64,000 nucleotides of DNA from Coprinellus micaceus (taxonomy: Eukaryota; Basidiomycota; Agaricomycetes; Agaricales; Psathyrellaceae), in the NCBI GenBank assembly GCA_951394405.1, contig OX596345.1, positions 930,001-994,000 of the forward strand. Direction: 5' to 3'. Positions 48,504-59,233 of this stretch are shown piece after piece. The number at the start of each line of letters is the position of its first letter. Positions within the stretch are counted from its first letter, which is position 1. The notes under the pieces were generated by a model. The model made no database searches. It was not told the origin of the DNA and saw only the letters and a list, made by a program, of their open reading frames with translations. The translations under genes and the position numbers were made by a program.

Positions 48504-50219
48504 ATGAAGCCGGGGTATCTTGACCCAGAAGCCAACAAGGGCAAACCAAAACGCTATGGCGCCCCCACCAGCCTCCTCCAAATACTCGTTCATTACAGAC
48601 CTCGGAGCCTTCGGCAGTTCTTGTTCCAAGCCGTGGCAGCGACTCTATCCGTCCTGTTCATCATCGCGATGATAGGATTCTACCCGATGCATAGACGATG
48701 GAGGCAGGGGCTGAAGGATTTGGTGGTGGTGGATGATACCTGGCGGGATATGAACATCGACATTCCTCCCCGGTACCTCGACGTCTACGAAGAAGAGCGG
48801 CGGTTGCCTCAACACAACCTGAGCCTACCCTACCCCGAGGGCTCAACAGGCCGCTACGTCAAATTCACTTCGCAAATCAACATGCTGGGATGGAACAATG
48901 TGCTGAACGAACTGTGAGTGTTCCTCCGAGGCGTCATCCAGTGGACGTCATCATCGCATCATGTTACCCAAGGCTCTGACGCGCCGAGCCAGGCTCATGC
49001 TCACCCACCTCGCGTACAAGTCGAAACGCGCCTACGTCTTCCAGCCATACATCTGGAAATGGGAGTATTATCCCTGGAACAGGTCGGAGGCCTGGGAATG
49101 GCACCCTCACACTCCGCTTAGTGCTCTCATTGCCGGCCCAACCGCGGGTGGCGGCTGGCCATCGGACGACCCCGCACCCCGCTCCGTCTCGATGGATTAC
49201 TGGAGCATCGTCTGCCCGAAGGACAAGGTCAAGCAAATCTGGACACACGAAATGAAGGAGAAGTATAGCTTGCGCTGGGACCCCAACGGCAAGCAGATCT
49301 TCGACAGGTGGAACCAGATTCTCTCGGATGACCCAGCTCAATGTATTGAGGTCATCGCTCCGAAGCGAGATGTTGAAGACTTTGCGCAAGTCTTCGACCT
49401 CTGGCTCTGGGGGTCGGAGCGTATTCTGGCTATGTGGGAGGAGCTTCGCGACAGCCCTGTGAGCCAGCTCTTGAGGCCGAGCCCGGTCATTGAGCGCAAT
49501 ATAGTTCACAACGAACATCTGTTTTGGAGTTCCAAAACCACAAACACCACAGATCCATTCTCCCATGTCTTTGCCGCCCACATTCGTCGTGGGGACTTTG
49601 ATGAAGCCTGTCTAAACCTAGCCAACTGGAAGTCCACCTTCTATGGCTGGAACCAATTACCGTATCTTCCTGACCGCTTCACGGTACCACCGGGAGGAGA
49701 ACCTGGGAAGAACACGCCTGAGAACGTCAAGTACTACTACGCTCGATGCCTCCCATCTCCCGAAACTATTATAAAGAGGATCAACGATGCTCGGGATGAA
49801 TACGAGAAGGAAGTCTATGGTACGCTCTCAAACCAATGCTCTGTCGCCATCCCTATTCTGATAGGGGAATACAGGGGATCTGAAACAGCACCACGTTCAT
49901 ACCCTCTACATCCTCACAAACGATAGGTCGGAGTGGCTTGATAACCTGAGGAGCCGCTTGGAAACCCACCAGTGGAGAATCGTGACAAGCAGCGACCTCT
50001 TCCACCGCAGCTCTCAAGAAAAGGACGTCGCGATGGCCACTGACATGGATCTTGCTCGTAGGGCTGCCATCTTTTTGGGCAACGGAGTGCGTTTCCTTCA
50101 AATACGCCGTTGTGCCCCTCTTGCTAATCATATATTTGCAGTGGAGCTCGTTTACGAGCAACATCCTTCACCGGAGGCTTGTCGACAGGAAGATCCCCAT
50201 CAGCAACCGATTCTTCTGA
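48504..50219 (+). CDS. O-fucosyltransferase-like type II membrane protein (copy 2)
   Basis: A close paralogue of the gene at 46031. Exons 48504-48913, 48993-49819, 49875-50086 and 50142-50219 join in phase to 508 residues. Intron phases are the same (2, 1, 0), and the final exon is 78 nt in both. The membrane span is around AVAATLSVLFIIAMIGFY. Shared motifs are GRYVKFTSQINMLGWNN, CPKDKVKQIWTHEMKEKY, EVIAPKRDVEDFAQVFDLWL, FAAHIRRGDF, GEPGKNTPEN, MDLARRAAIFLGNG and WSSFTSNILHRRLVDRKIP. N-termini and the stretch before HxRRGD differ most. The enzymatic role is inferred from the family only. Confidence 0.85.
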
Positions 50220-51377
50220 AGTCTTGTTCACCCAACAGCGAGCCGAACACAGAACACCTGAATTCCGACCCAATCCGCCTTCCGCATCGCTCGGCAGAAC
50301 CCTCACGCACTCACGACTATAACGGATATATTACGGTTGCTGGAGGAGACAAGTACTAATGATTGTGTATTCGACGGACTCTCGCTTGCTACGAACGCTC
50401 CGGTAACAACCTAATCCTATACCCCCCAGCAGGTCCCTAATTCCTCCGCCTCCAGGAGGCCTGGGGGCTCCCGCTAAAGTACCCGTGAATATTCTATCCG
50501 TAGGTGCTACAAGGGATATTGGCCCACGCAACCGTCTTAGTCAATTTGGATCGCTTGTAAGAGGCTGAGAATGAGTGATGGGTGTCTTCTTTGACATTTT
50601 TTCTTCTTTCCTCTTCTTCTACCCTGGCCCCGTCCGCTGCGCCTATATTGATGCTTGAACAACATCGCATCTCCAGGAATTACCGATATACGACTTGTTT
50701 TCTGTCGATTCTTTGCCACTCCGTGCGTGAAAGCCATGTGCCCGTCCAACGATTTCAATTTCCTTGTGAATCGCGACACCCCAGCCGAATCAATGGGACC
50801 CGGGGAGAAGCGTACCAGAGATATGCTTGCGGTTCTGATACCAGGGCTGCTTGGTTGGCCCTTGAACGACGAGCGCTCGAGAAGTGGTGCCAGTGGGCGC
50901 CTATTCGTCGTCTATTTTTAGCGGCCCTTGCCTGGTCTGTGCGTTATGCTGGAGTTGATGGCGCTAGCGGTGCTCCGGACAACCATCATCTCCACCGATC
51001 CAGGTCTCGTCTCGCAACTTCGGACCTCTTTCGTTCTGTGAAGCTGGCCTTGGCGGTGAAGTTTCACCTGGTTTGATAATTCCGACCTTCAGTGTGGAGT
51101 CTGGTTCTGGAGGGCTTATCGCGAAGTCACTTTGGTATGGACGCGGATCTTTCTTTCCAGCACGAATGGATTGGGCTACAGCCTGTTGCAGGGAGGACTG
51201 CCAAGGCACCGGCGCTATTTGACCTTCACATGGGTTGGAGCTCCGCCTGCCGTTGGATGGGTTCCATCATGATATGTTCAAATTCCACCAAATACATACA
51301 AAAGGGGGACACTGGTCGTCCAGTGACTGGCAGCTCTTGCCAGCCCTTTGACACTGACCCCCACCACCACCGCCAGC
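50220..51377. other. intergenic region, KHA1 promoter
   Basis: About 1.2 kb between two plus-strand genes. Open frames on both strands show no domain and no consistent splicing. No gene is called. Confidence 0.4.
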
Positions 51378-54300
51378 ATGGGGCAATTTGCTGAGCAGCT
51401 CAACAGCGTAGCACATCTCGTAGCTCGTGCAGCTGCCGAACAGGTGCGTGGTAGTGTTAGGCGTTTAGGCGCTCACTCTCCTATGCATTGCTCTAACTGA
51501 CGCACCCCTGACAGGGTGGTGTAATTTCTGGAGACATCCCGACTCATTACAACTCTGCAAACCCATTCCGACTATGGGTTATTCAAGTTGGTGCGTGGGC
51601 CGTTTAACTCACCGTCTATCAACGACCCTGACAAGGTATGCAGTCATTATCATCCTGTTCTCCCAGATCCTCGCTCTTGCCTTGGGTAAGATTCGACAGC
51701 CCAGGGTCATCGCAGAAGTCATCGGCGGTATCCTCCTCGGCCCTACCGTCATGGGTCGAATTCCCAACTTCAAGGCGACCATCTTCCCTGACGAGTCCAT
51801 GCCCTTGCTAAACCTGACCGCTACCATCGGCCTTATCCTCTTCCTGTTCCTTGTTGGGCTCGAGATCGATACCAGGTTGCTGAAACGGAGCATCAAAGTC
51901 TCAGCCGCTGTCTCTATTGGAGGGCTCGTCATTCCGCTTGGCATGGGCGCGGCCCTCGGTGTTGGCGTCTACCGCAACTTCATCGACCCTTCCGTGAACT
52001 TTGGCTACTTCCTCTTGTTCACCGCTGTCGCAATTGGTATCACTGCGTTCCCCGTCCTGTGCCGTATCCTCACAGAGTGTAAACTCCTCGAGACTCAAGT
52101 TGGTGTTATTGTCTTGTCCGCAGGTATCGGCAACGATGTTGTGGGTTGGGTTTTGTTGGCTTTGACCGTCGCCCTCGTGAATGCCTCAGGTGGCCTTACA
52201 GCATTGTACGTCTTGCTGGCTTCCGTGGGATATTCCATCTTCTTGCTATTCCCTGTGAAGTGGGGCTTCCACTGGCTGTGCAAGCGTACTGGCAGCTTGG
52301 AACAGGGCTCACCAACCCCGTTCATGATGACGGTCACCCTTCTGTTAGTGTTCGTTTCCGCGTTCTTCACGGACATCATTGGGGTCCACGCTATCTTTGG
52401 TATGTTTCTTAGGCTTTCTTGAACGACCGATGGGGTTACTTAAATATATTGCGTGCTTAGGTGGTTTCTTGGCGGGGCTTCTCATCCCCCACGATAACGG
52501 GTTTGCCGTCGCGCTGGTCGAGAAGATAGAGGATTTGGTCACGATCCTTTTAATTCCCATTGTAAGCATCACGGAACTCTGCCTCTCTCTCTCCATGCTG
52601 ACACGTTCGTTCAGTACTTCACTCTCTCCGGCCTCAAGACCAACTTGGGTTTGCTCGATAACGGAATCACTTGGGGATACGTGATCATTATCTGCCTCGT
52701 TGCTTTCTTCTCCAAGTTCATCCCCTGCGCTGGTGCTGCCTACTTCTTTGGCTTCCCATGGCGGGAGGCTGGTGCAATTGGGTCGTTGATGAGCTGCAAA
52801 GGGTAGGCACTTGACTATGCTCGAGATGGGCTGAGAGCTGACTCCTTTTCTCCGCAGCCTTGTAGAACTCATCGTGCTGAATATTGGCCTCACTGCCGGG
52901 ATCCTCGACGAACGAACCTTCTCGATGTTTGTCGTGCATGCGATCATCCTCACCTTTGTTACGACTCCCCTCACCCTTCTCTTCTACCCTCCCAAATACC
53001 GCCTCAATATCGTCCGAGGTGGCGGGCGCGGTGCTGAACCCGATCCTGAGAGCCACCAGGAAAAGGCAGCTCCCGTGATCGAGTCGGATGTTAAGACGAA
53101 GTTTGCGCTTGTCTTGGACAAGGTCGAGCAGCTTCCACCTGCCATGACACTCTCACATCTCCTTATTCCGGACGACGAAGCTCTCATCCCATCTAGTTCA
53201 GCGGAAACACCTTTCAAGGGAGAGGAAGCATCAGACTACGGCCCAGCCAGCACAAGCCGTGCGGTTACGATTGACGCCCTCCGGCTCATTGAGTTGACGA
53301 ACCGTACCTCTGCCGTCATCAAGTCTCAAGAAGCCGAGGCACTCATCTATAACGACCCGGTCATCTCTACCTACTCCACCTTCGGCACTCTCAACCGCCT
53401 CTCCGTATCGGCGTCTCTCTCCGTCGTCAGTTACGACGAGTTCCCCGAGTCAATTGCCCAGCACGTCAATACCTCGGGCTCAGAAATGGTCCTCATTCCC
53501 TGGGCGCGAGGAACAACTTCCGTACTCAGCGCGGAGGGCGATGAGGTCACCCGCCTCCTCCACAACCGGAACCCCTTCGACCACAAGAGCACCACCACGA
53601 CCCAAGACCAAACCGACTCTGCAGTTTACTCGGAGTTCATCCGCCAGGTCTTTTTGCGCTCGCCTAAGGATGTCGCGCTTTTCGTGGACAGAGGTGTATC
53701 CATCGGAGCTGCTTCAGCCCGTGGGTGTCAACACTTGTTCCTGCCATTCTTCGGTGGTCCTGATGATCGCCTCGCCCTGACCTTCCTCGTGCAATTGGCC
53801 TCGCGCTCGTCCGTCAAGGCAACCGTTGTGAGAATCCAGAAGACCGACGCCGCCGACAAGGAGTCGGTTGCGGACCACAAGGGGGCGACAATCGAACCGG
53901 CGTCGGCCACCCCCCACCTTAACGCAGTACGTGATCCTTCCCTCCCCTTCTTCAAAAGAATTAGGGTCTGACGCAATCAACCTTCAATCTCCTTCAACAG
54001 CTCACTGTCGCCGCTGCTGATACCGTGTATGGCGCCTTCAACACCCAGACCCGTCTCGCTTCTGACACCGCGGACAACCTCATCTGGCAAAAATACACCG
54101 ACCCCGGCTCACATGGCGTTTCCACTTCCGTCCGCACCGCGCTGGGTAGGATAACGTTCACCTCGACCACCTCTGCGAAGCCGTTGCACGCTGCAGTCGA
54201 GCTCGTTCGGGCAGACATCACCGCTGCCTCGAGCCAGCTGGCCCCCAAGTCGTTCGTGGTCCTGGTTGGTAGGTCGAGAAGGTTGGCGGTTGAAAACCTG

Positions 54301-54453
54301 AGTGCGGAATTGCGGTCGTTGATCTCCGAGGTGGGCTCGCAGATTGGGAGCTCTGTGCCGAAGACGCTAGGAGATGTAGGCGCGGCGCTTGTCGCATCTA
54401 ATGTTGATGCAAGCCTCCTCGTCTTGCAGGCTGCCGCTGGTAATGCCCGTTAA
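51378..54453 (+). CDS. KHA1: K+/H+ antiporter, CPA2 family (KHA1-like)
   Basis: A monovalent cation/proton exchanger of internal membranes (Golgi or vacuole) related to yeast Kha1. Seven exons (51378-51443, 51515-51590, 51644-52399, 52461-52561, 52615-52802, 52858-53926, 54001-54453) join in phase to 902 residues. The first ~430 residues are the antiporter core. It includes KIRQPRVIAEVIGGILLGPT, GLILFLFLVGLEIDTRLLKR, FTAVAIGITAFPVLCRIL, SAGIGNDVVGWVLLAL (with the paired Asn-Asp of the ion site) and GVHAIFGGFLAGLLIP. The cytosolic half has regions resembling universal-stress-type folds (AMTLSHLLIPDDEAL; SEMVLIPWARG; KDVALFVDRGV). Start MGQFAEQLNS is chosen because it splices in frame to the family-typical PFRLWVIQVVIIILFSQ. 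Confidence 0.93.
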
Positions 54454-54951
54454 GGGGCATTTAATACCCTCGTCCACGATACGAACGACACTGCTATTCT
54501 CATGTACTACGATTCTTGTAACGTCCTTCTTTTCTTATCTGATGATACACCTGGTCTCACTATTAGGTTTCTCTGTCAACGCAACTGCGGACTTTCTGTT
54601 CCCTTGGCCACTTGACCACTCTCGAGGCACAGCAATACAGTCAGCCCGGACCTTTCGAACTGCCCATCGAGCAAGACTGGCATGGATTTCCCGATGGATT
54701 TTCATTAAGCTTAGTCATTACTACAAAGTGCTATAAGAAATGGTGCATAGAGACGCCGTCGATGCGAGCGGATCATAGGGGGAAGACAGTGAAACTGGCT
54801 CATATCATTAACTTGCCCAGGTAGCCTTGACATAATAGTATAAGTTAACCGATAGGTATCATAGTGTACAGTTATTCGCCTTTGGGATTCATCTTTGCGG
54901 TGGGGTTTCGCCCTTGCTCCGGACGTGGATCTTCGTCCGAGCGCACTCGTT
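54454..54951. other. convergent 3' flanks
   Basis: The space between the stops of KHA1 (plus) and the GFA gene (minus). No gene is supported. Confidence 0.45.
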
Positions 54952-55761
54952 CTACCGCTCCTGGAATTTCGGGAGGGTGTACCCTTCCACGACCTTGTGT
55001 TGCGAGGCGTTTGGGAATTTCGAAATGCAATTCCAGCGGTCTTTAGTCCAGACTGTCGAACAAACATTAGATCGAATTCGAACTCGGGGTCGGGGAGGGA
55101 ATGAGTGTTAGGTGCTGTGAGCGCTAGCCCAGACACCCTATGCCCAGCGCGGATCTCAGATGGATAGGCATCGCGTCACGGTGTTCTAGGGATGTTGTGG
55201 TGCAGGATGAGACTATCGGGGACGAGGACTCACTTTCAAGCTTGATAGGTACATTGGAGAAGTAAGGCAGAGTCCCAGTGAAGACAGCTTCCATGTCTCG
55301 AAAAACGGGCGAGCGAAAGGCTATGCTACTTCCGCATGTTCCACAGAAAACGCGAGTTACTGTGAGTGTGGCGACAATGAGGAGAGCAACAAAAGAGGCG
55401 GAATGGCGAAAAAGAGGAAAGGTCCGGGAGTCGGTGATGAGCTTCGCCGAAGTATGTGAGATGAGCGTTAAACACACCTGTTCTCCCGTTCGGAACTCGA
55501 GATGTGTAGGTGTATTCCTTCGTGGGTCCGGCAATATGGATATGGCGTTTTGGAACTATAACTGACGTGCTAAATGCTCCCCCACATGCTTGCTTGCAGT
55601 CGGTGCAATGACATGCCCTCTGGGGCGTTTCGAGAGACACTGGTCAGTGGCGTTGGAAATATAATGCGAGGGCCACACACATGATCGAGATAGTCTTCAA
55701 CATTGTTGACGCTAACCTGAGTCTCCTGGCAAAGGCATTGGCCATGGATCGTAGTGGGCAT
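54952..55761 (-). CDS. GFA / CENP-V-like zinc-binding protein
   Basis: A member of the glutathione-dependent formaldehyde-activating (GFA)/CENP-V fold family, likely cytosolic; its real substrate is usually unknown in fungi. Exons 55761-55681, 55619-55478, 55359-55234 and 55052-54952 join in phase to 149 residues. Zinc ligands are visible: C-x-C in HGQCLCQE, C-x-C-x-x-C in ACHCTDCKQACGGAFST, and C-x-x-C in RVFCGTCGSS. Other family traits are VIVPKRHIHIAGPTKEYTYT, GTLPYFSNVPIKLEIWTKDR and an ending of YTLPKFQER. The last intron (55233-55053) is about 180 bp, long for this genome. Assembly is strongly supported by phase and family fit. Confidence 0.85.
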
Positions 55762-57451
55762 CGCAGAGCTATGGCGGGAATGCTGCAATCGAGAGGGGGC
55801 TGGTAGGAGTGTCGTATCTTCCCGCAACAGCCCCACTTTATACCTTCTGTCGGTAAGCCCGCAGTCTTCAATGCTCCTACATGCCGTATTGTTGAGATAG
55901 CAATAGGCGTATTCAAGGTGAGTTGGTTGGGTTGGGCCAAAGATGGTATGATCCCAGTTAAGCACACCCTAATTCCCCAGGATCGGTCCCACCATGTTGG
56001 GACCACGAGAGAAGCCAGGAGCCGACAGCGTATCCTGCCCCTTGATAGCCACTAGTATGTAGATGGAACCCGGCTGAGCAAAGGTTCTGCTCGTAATGAG
56101 GATCCACCTCGGCCGGGGACGCTAGAATATCCGAACGTTGGTAACCTACGATTCTCGGAACCCAGAGCGATATGGGCGCTCGGCCAGTGTTCGGTGAGGA
56201 TACACAATAACCTAGGGGCCTGCTTCTACTATTCGAAGCGCGTTGCAATCACGCCTATTCGCGCTGTCGGATCCGTTCGGCGGAGCGTTGCCACAGGCGT
56301 CTTCAGGAGGGAATACGTTTGGAGTTCTTGGGTGGTATCCTGGTGGTACCCCGTTCGTGCCAATGAAGTCCACGGCCCACCAATGTAAAACCCGCAATGG
56401 ACCGCGATGCTTCTGGCACAGAACGGTAATGCAGCCATGGAAGGGGTTACTGCCGGTGCTTCTCCATAGTCAATCGGCCCACCTGCGTACGAAGAGCCAG
56501 ATAGTTGGGACAGCTTATTGACCAACGCCACCGCTATCGAGGAAGTGGATGACCCAATGGGTCCCGAGGGCCACCTTTGATCGTCCAAAGTATGGATGAT
56601 ACCAACACACAGGAGATATAGCAGCCATGAAGCCCTGCAGCTCTAAGATGGTGGTTGAAGTTGAAGATGTCAGCCTTTCCCAGGCCTGCAGTGTGTCATT
56701 GAGGTTACACTGGCACTGCGTTGCTCCCCCTCCCATGGCCCATTTCGCACTCGCCGCACCTACACCTTACTCCCATGCTCCAACATACATGTCGGACAAT
56801 CCTGTCAGCGCCGCACCATGAGAAAGAGCCGCTATATTCAGACTCGAGAGGCGCGGATGAACGACTTCTAGAAATGCCCCTTAGTAACCCAGCAATTTAT
56901 ATGCAAGCCCCGGCCCAACAAGAGCGTGCTATTTTCGAGGCTAACAGCGTCTATTACACTGAAGCGAACTTATCGTGCCGTTGCAGCCGTACTTGCCACT
57001 TCGGAGGGGGGCTCCGCGGTGCAACTGGGTTCAATGCGCCTGATCGTTTATGGGCGTCTAAAACACCGCCCATCCCCGGCTGACGGAATGACAGGGGTTC
57101 TCCTACTTCTCCGAGATGCCCTTGGGTGAATTCGAAGTACCCGGCCCTCCCATTCGTGGGTTCGAAGGCGATCTTTACCATTCATTAATATCCCAGCAGC
57201 GCTAGGTCATGACGCCCATGACCAACCAATTGCCAACCGCGCAGCTCGCCTCACGGCGAACAGCGGCCTCGTGGGCGTTATCGCAGTACATCCATCCAAG
57301 GTACTGTCGATATGTCAATCCCCACACGATGCCACCCGTAGGATGGTTGGAAGATCGGAGAACAATCACTTAAAAGACCGATCCGGTGTCAGGCCGCCTG
57401 CTTCCTGCCACCACTCGCCTCACCCTCCTCTGACTTGCTTCACACCCGACT
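55762..57451. other. 1.7-kb divergent intergenic region
   Basis: It separates the GFA gene (minus) from the MAPEG gene (plus). A minus-strand ATG frame (56515-56736, with LNDTLQAWERLTSSTSTTIL) might be an exon, but I found no partners. Otherwise nothing is recognised. Confidence 0.4.
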
Positions 57452-58318
57452 ATGGCTTCGATCTTCGACGCCCCCCTCTCGCTCTACTCTATCCCCGTGG
57501 CATGGCTGCTAGCCTACATTCCCCAGGTTATCAAGGTCTGTGATACGCTTTCATGTATTCATGATGATTCCAACGCGCTATCTGCCTCTCAGGTCGCGAC
57601 TGCCTCCAAGTTCACGACCTACGACAAGTAAGCATAGGTTAACTGATAAGCAGCATATCAGCGCCCATACTAAAGCCACTGGGTTAGCCTTGACCCACGA
57701 ACCAACATCGCGAAAATTTCAGCGAAGGACAAGGTCGATGACAAGCTCAAGGCGAAGGTGGCCAGAGCTGATGCCGCGCACCAGGTATGTTCGCGTGCTC
57801 TGTGATAGAGAGAGCGATAATCTGACCATTCCTTCGCCGACATCAAACCGTACCTCCTTGAATCCCTTCGCCTTACCAGAACGGGCTCGAAAGCTTCCCC
57901 GTGTGGTCCATCGCAGTCCTCGTGGCAAACTACGCTGGGCTTGCCACCAGGTCTATCAACAACACCGCTCTTGTTTAGTGAGTATTCAAGTTCGTGTTGA
58001 AGATGGGGTAGGAAGACTGATCCCTCGCGAAATAGTTTGGGCTCACGGATTGTTTACAACTACATCTACATCAACCAGAGCAAGCAATGGCACGGTACCT
58101 CGAGGTGAGCATCGACCTCGACGTTTGGAAGGACCTTCATAGAAATGACCATCTGGGAATCTTTTCAGGACACTCGTGTGGAACATCGGAGCTGGTAAGT
58201 GACCTTTCGGCGTTGCAAGGCTGAAAACCAGTGCACGAAGCTAACATCGGTAACACTTGTAGGGGCTGCCCTGTCCCTGCTCATCCGATCGGCTAACCTC
58301 GCCTCGTCTCGCACTTAA
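57452..58318 (+). CDS. MAPEG family membrane protein
   Basis: A small membrane protein of the MAPEG family (membrane-associated proteins in eicosanoid and glutathione metabolism), likely in the ER. Seven exons (57452-57535, 57593-57627, 57688-57784, 57880-57977, 58036-58104, 58169-58194, 58263-58318) join in phase to 154 residues, a normal family length. The first span is PVAWLLAYIPQVIK. A hydrophilic loop (DPRTNIAKISAKDKVDDKLK) carries the ARADAAHQNGLESFPVW box, the family's conserved R-x-x-A-x-x-N/H-x-x-E signature. Then come IAVLVANYAGLATRSINNTA, SRIVYNYIYIN and a last span (GAGAALSLLIRSANL). Whether it is a glutathione transferase or inactive cannot be told. Confidence 0.9.
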
Positions 58319-59233
58319 GACACCACTTGGTACCTGCCTCGTCGCAGTGATCAGACGCGCTTTAGTATGCTACCTTAGTGTTCCGACCGTTCAACATGCA
58401 CGCAGGCCTATCATAACCAACGTATACTCTAAAATGGATCAGAGAGGTCCCTCTGAGGAGGCGTCACGTCGGCGGCCTGAATACTTGCTGGAAGCAGCGA
58501 CGACGACCGACGCCCGCGGTGGTCGCCTTAGAGAAGCGAAGCAAGGAACAATCGACTTTGAGGTAGGAGCTAGAAGTCAAGGCCTCTTATTGGGCTGAGG
58601 CGTTACCGCGGCGTCCTCTGCTCACAATGCTCTCCCCCTATCTCAATCCCTATGCTCACCGCTATCCTTCCCCAACGAATCCTTCGGGAAGCACCCTCTC
58701 AGTTATGCCTGTGTGTTAGCCAACAGCAGTGAAACGCCCGGCTCGGATGGCTCAGAGACCACGGTCCTCAAGATCGACCGACGCAGAATGGCACACTAAT
58801 TTAGTGTGAACTCTTATTCGTCACTTACACTCTGTCCGTTCCCACACTCGCCGCAAGTATGCGAAATAAGAGCACCCTCAATGGTTCTTCGAACGTGGTT
58901 GTATTCCGCCTGGGGATGTGGATGCGGTGTTCAGTTGATCTCGCAGTGCATCCTCAGCAAGCCAAGCACCCCGGCACCCAGTGGCTCGCTCTCGTCCGTT
59001 CATGTCGATAACTTGGGCGACGGTCCCTCGTATTGCCGTGCTCCCCTCCCACCCTCCTCCGGGTTAGGGTAGGCGTCGAAGAGAAGACTTTATCGTCCCG
59101 ATTGCGCAAACGATGTGCTTCAAATTTTGAGTGATGCTCAGTTAGGGTTTGATTTGTGTCGTACGCCCTTGAATCGGGTCCTGAGCTCGGTTTGACCTCC
59201 AGGTTTGTCGAAAATTTGGATGGAATGAGGGGC
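58319..59233. other. intergenic region between MAPEG and NACHT copy B
   Basis: 3' flanks of two converging genes. No gene is supported. Confidence 0.4.
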
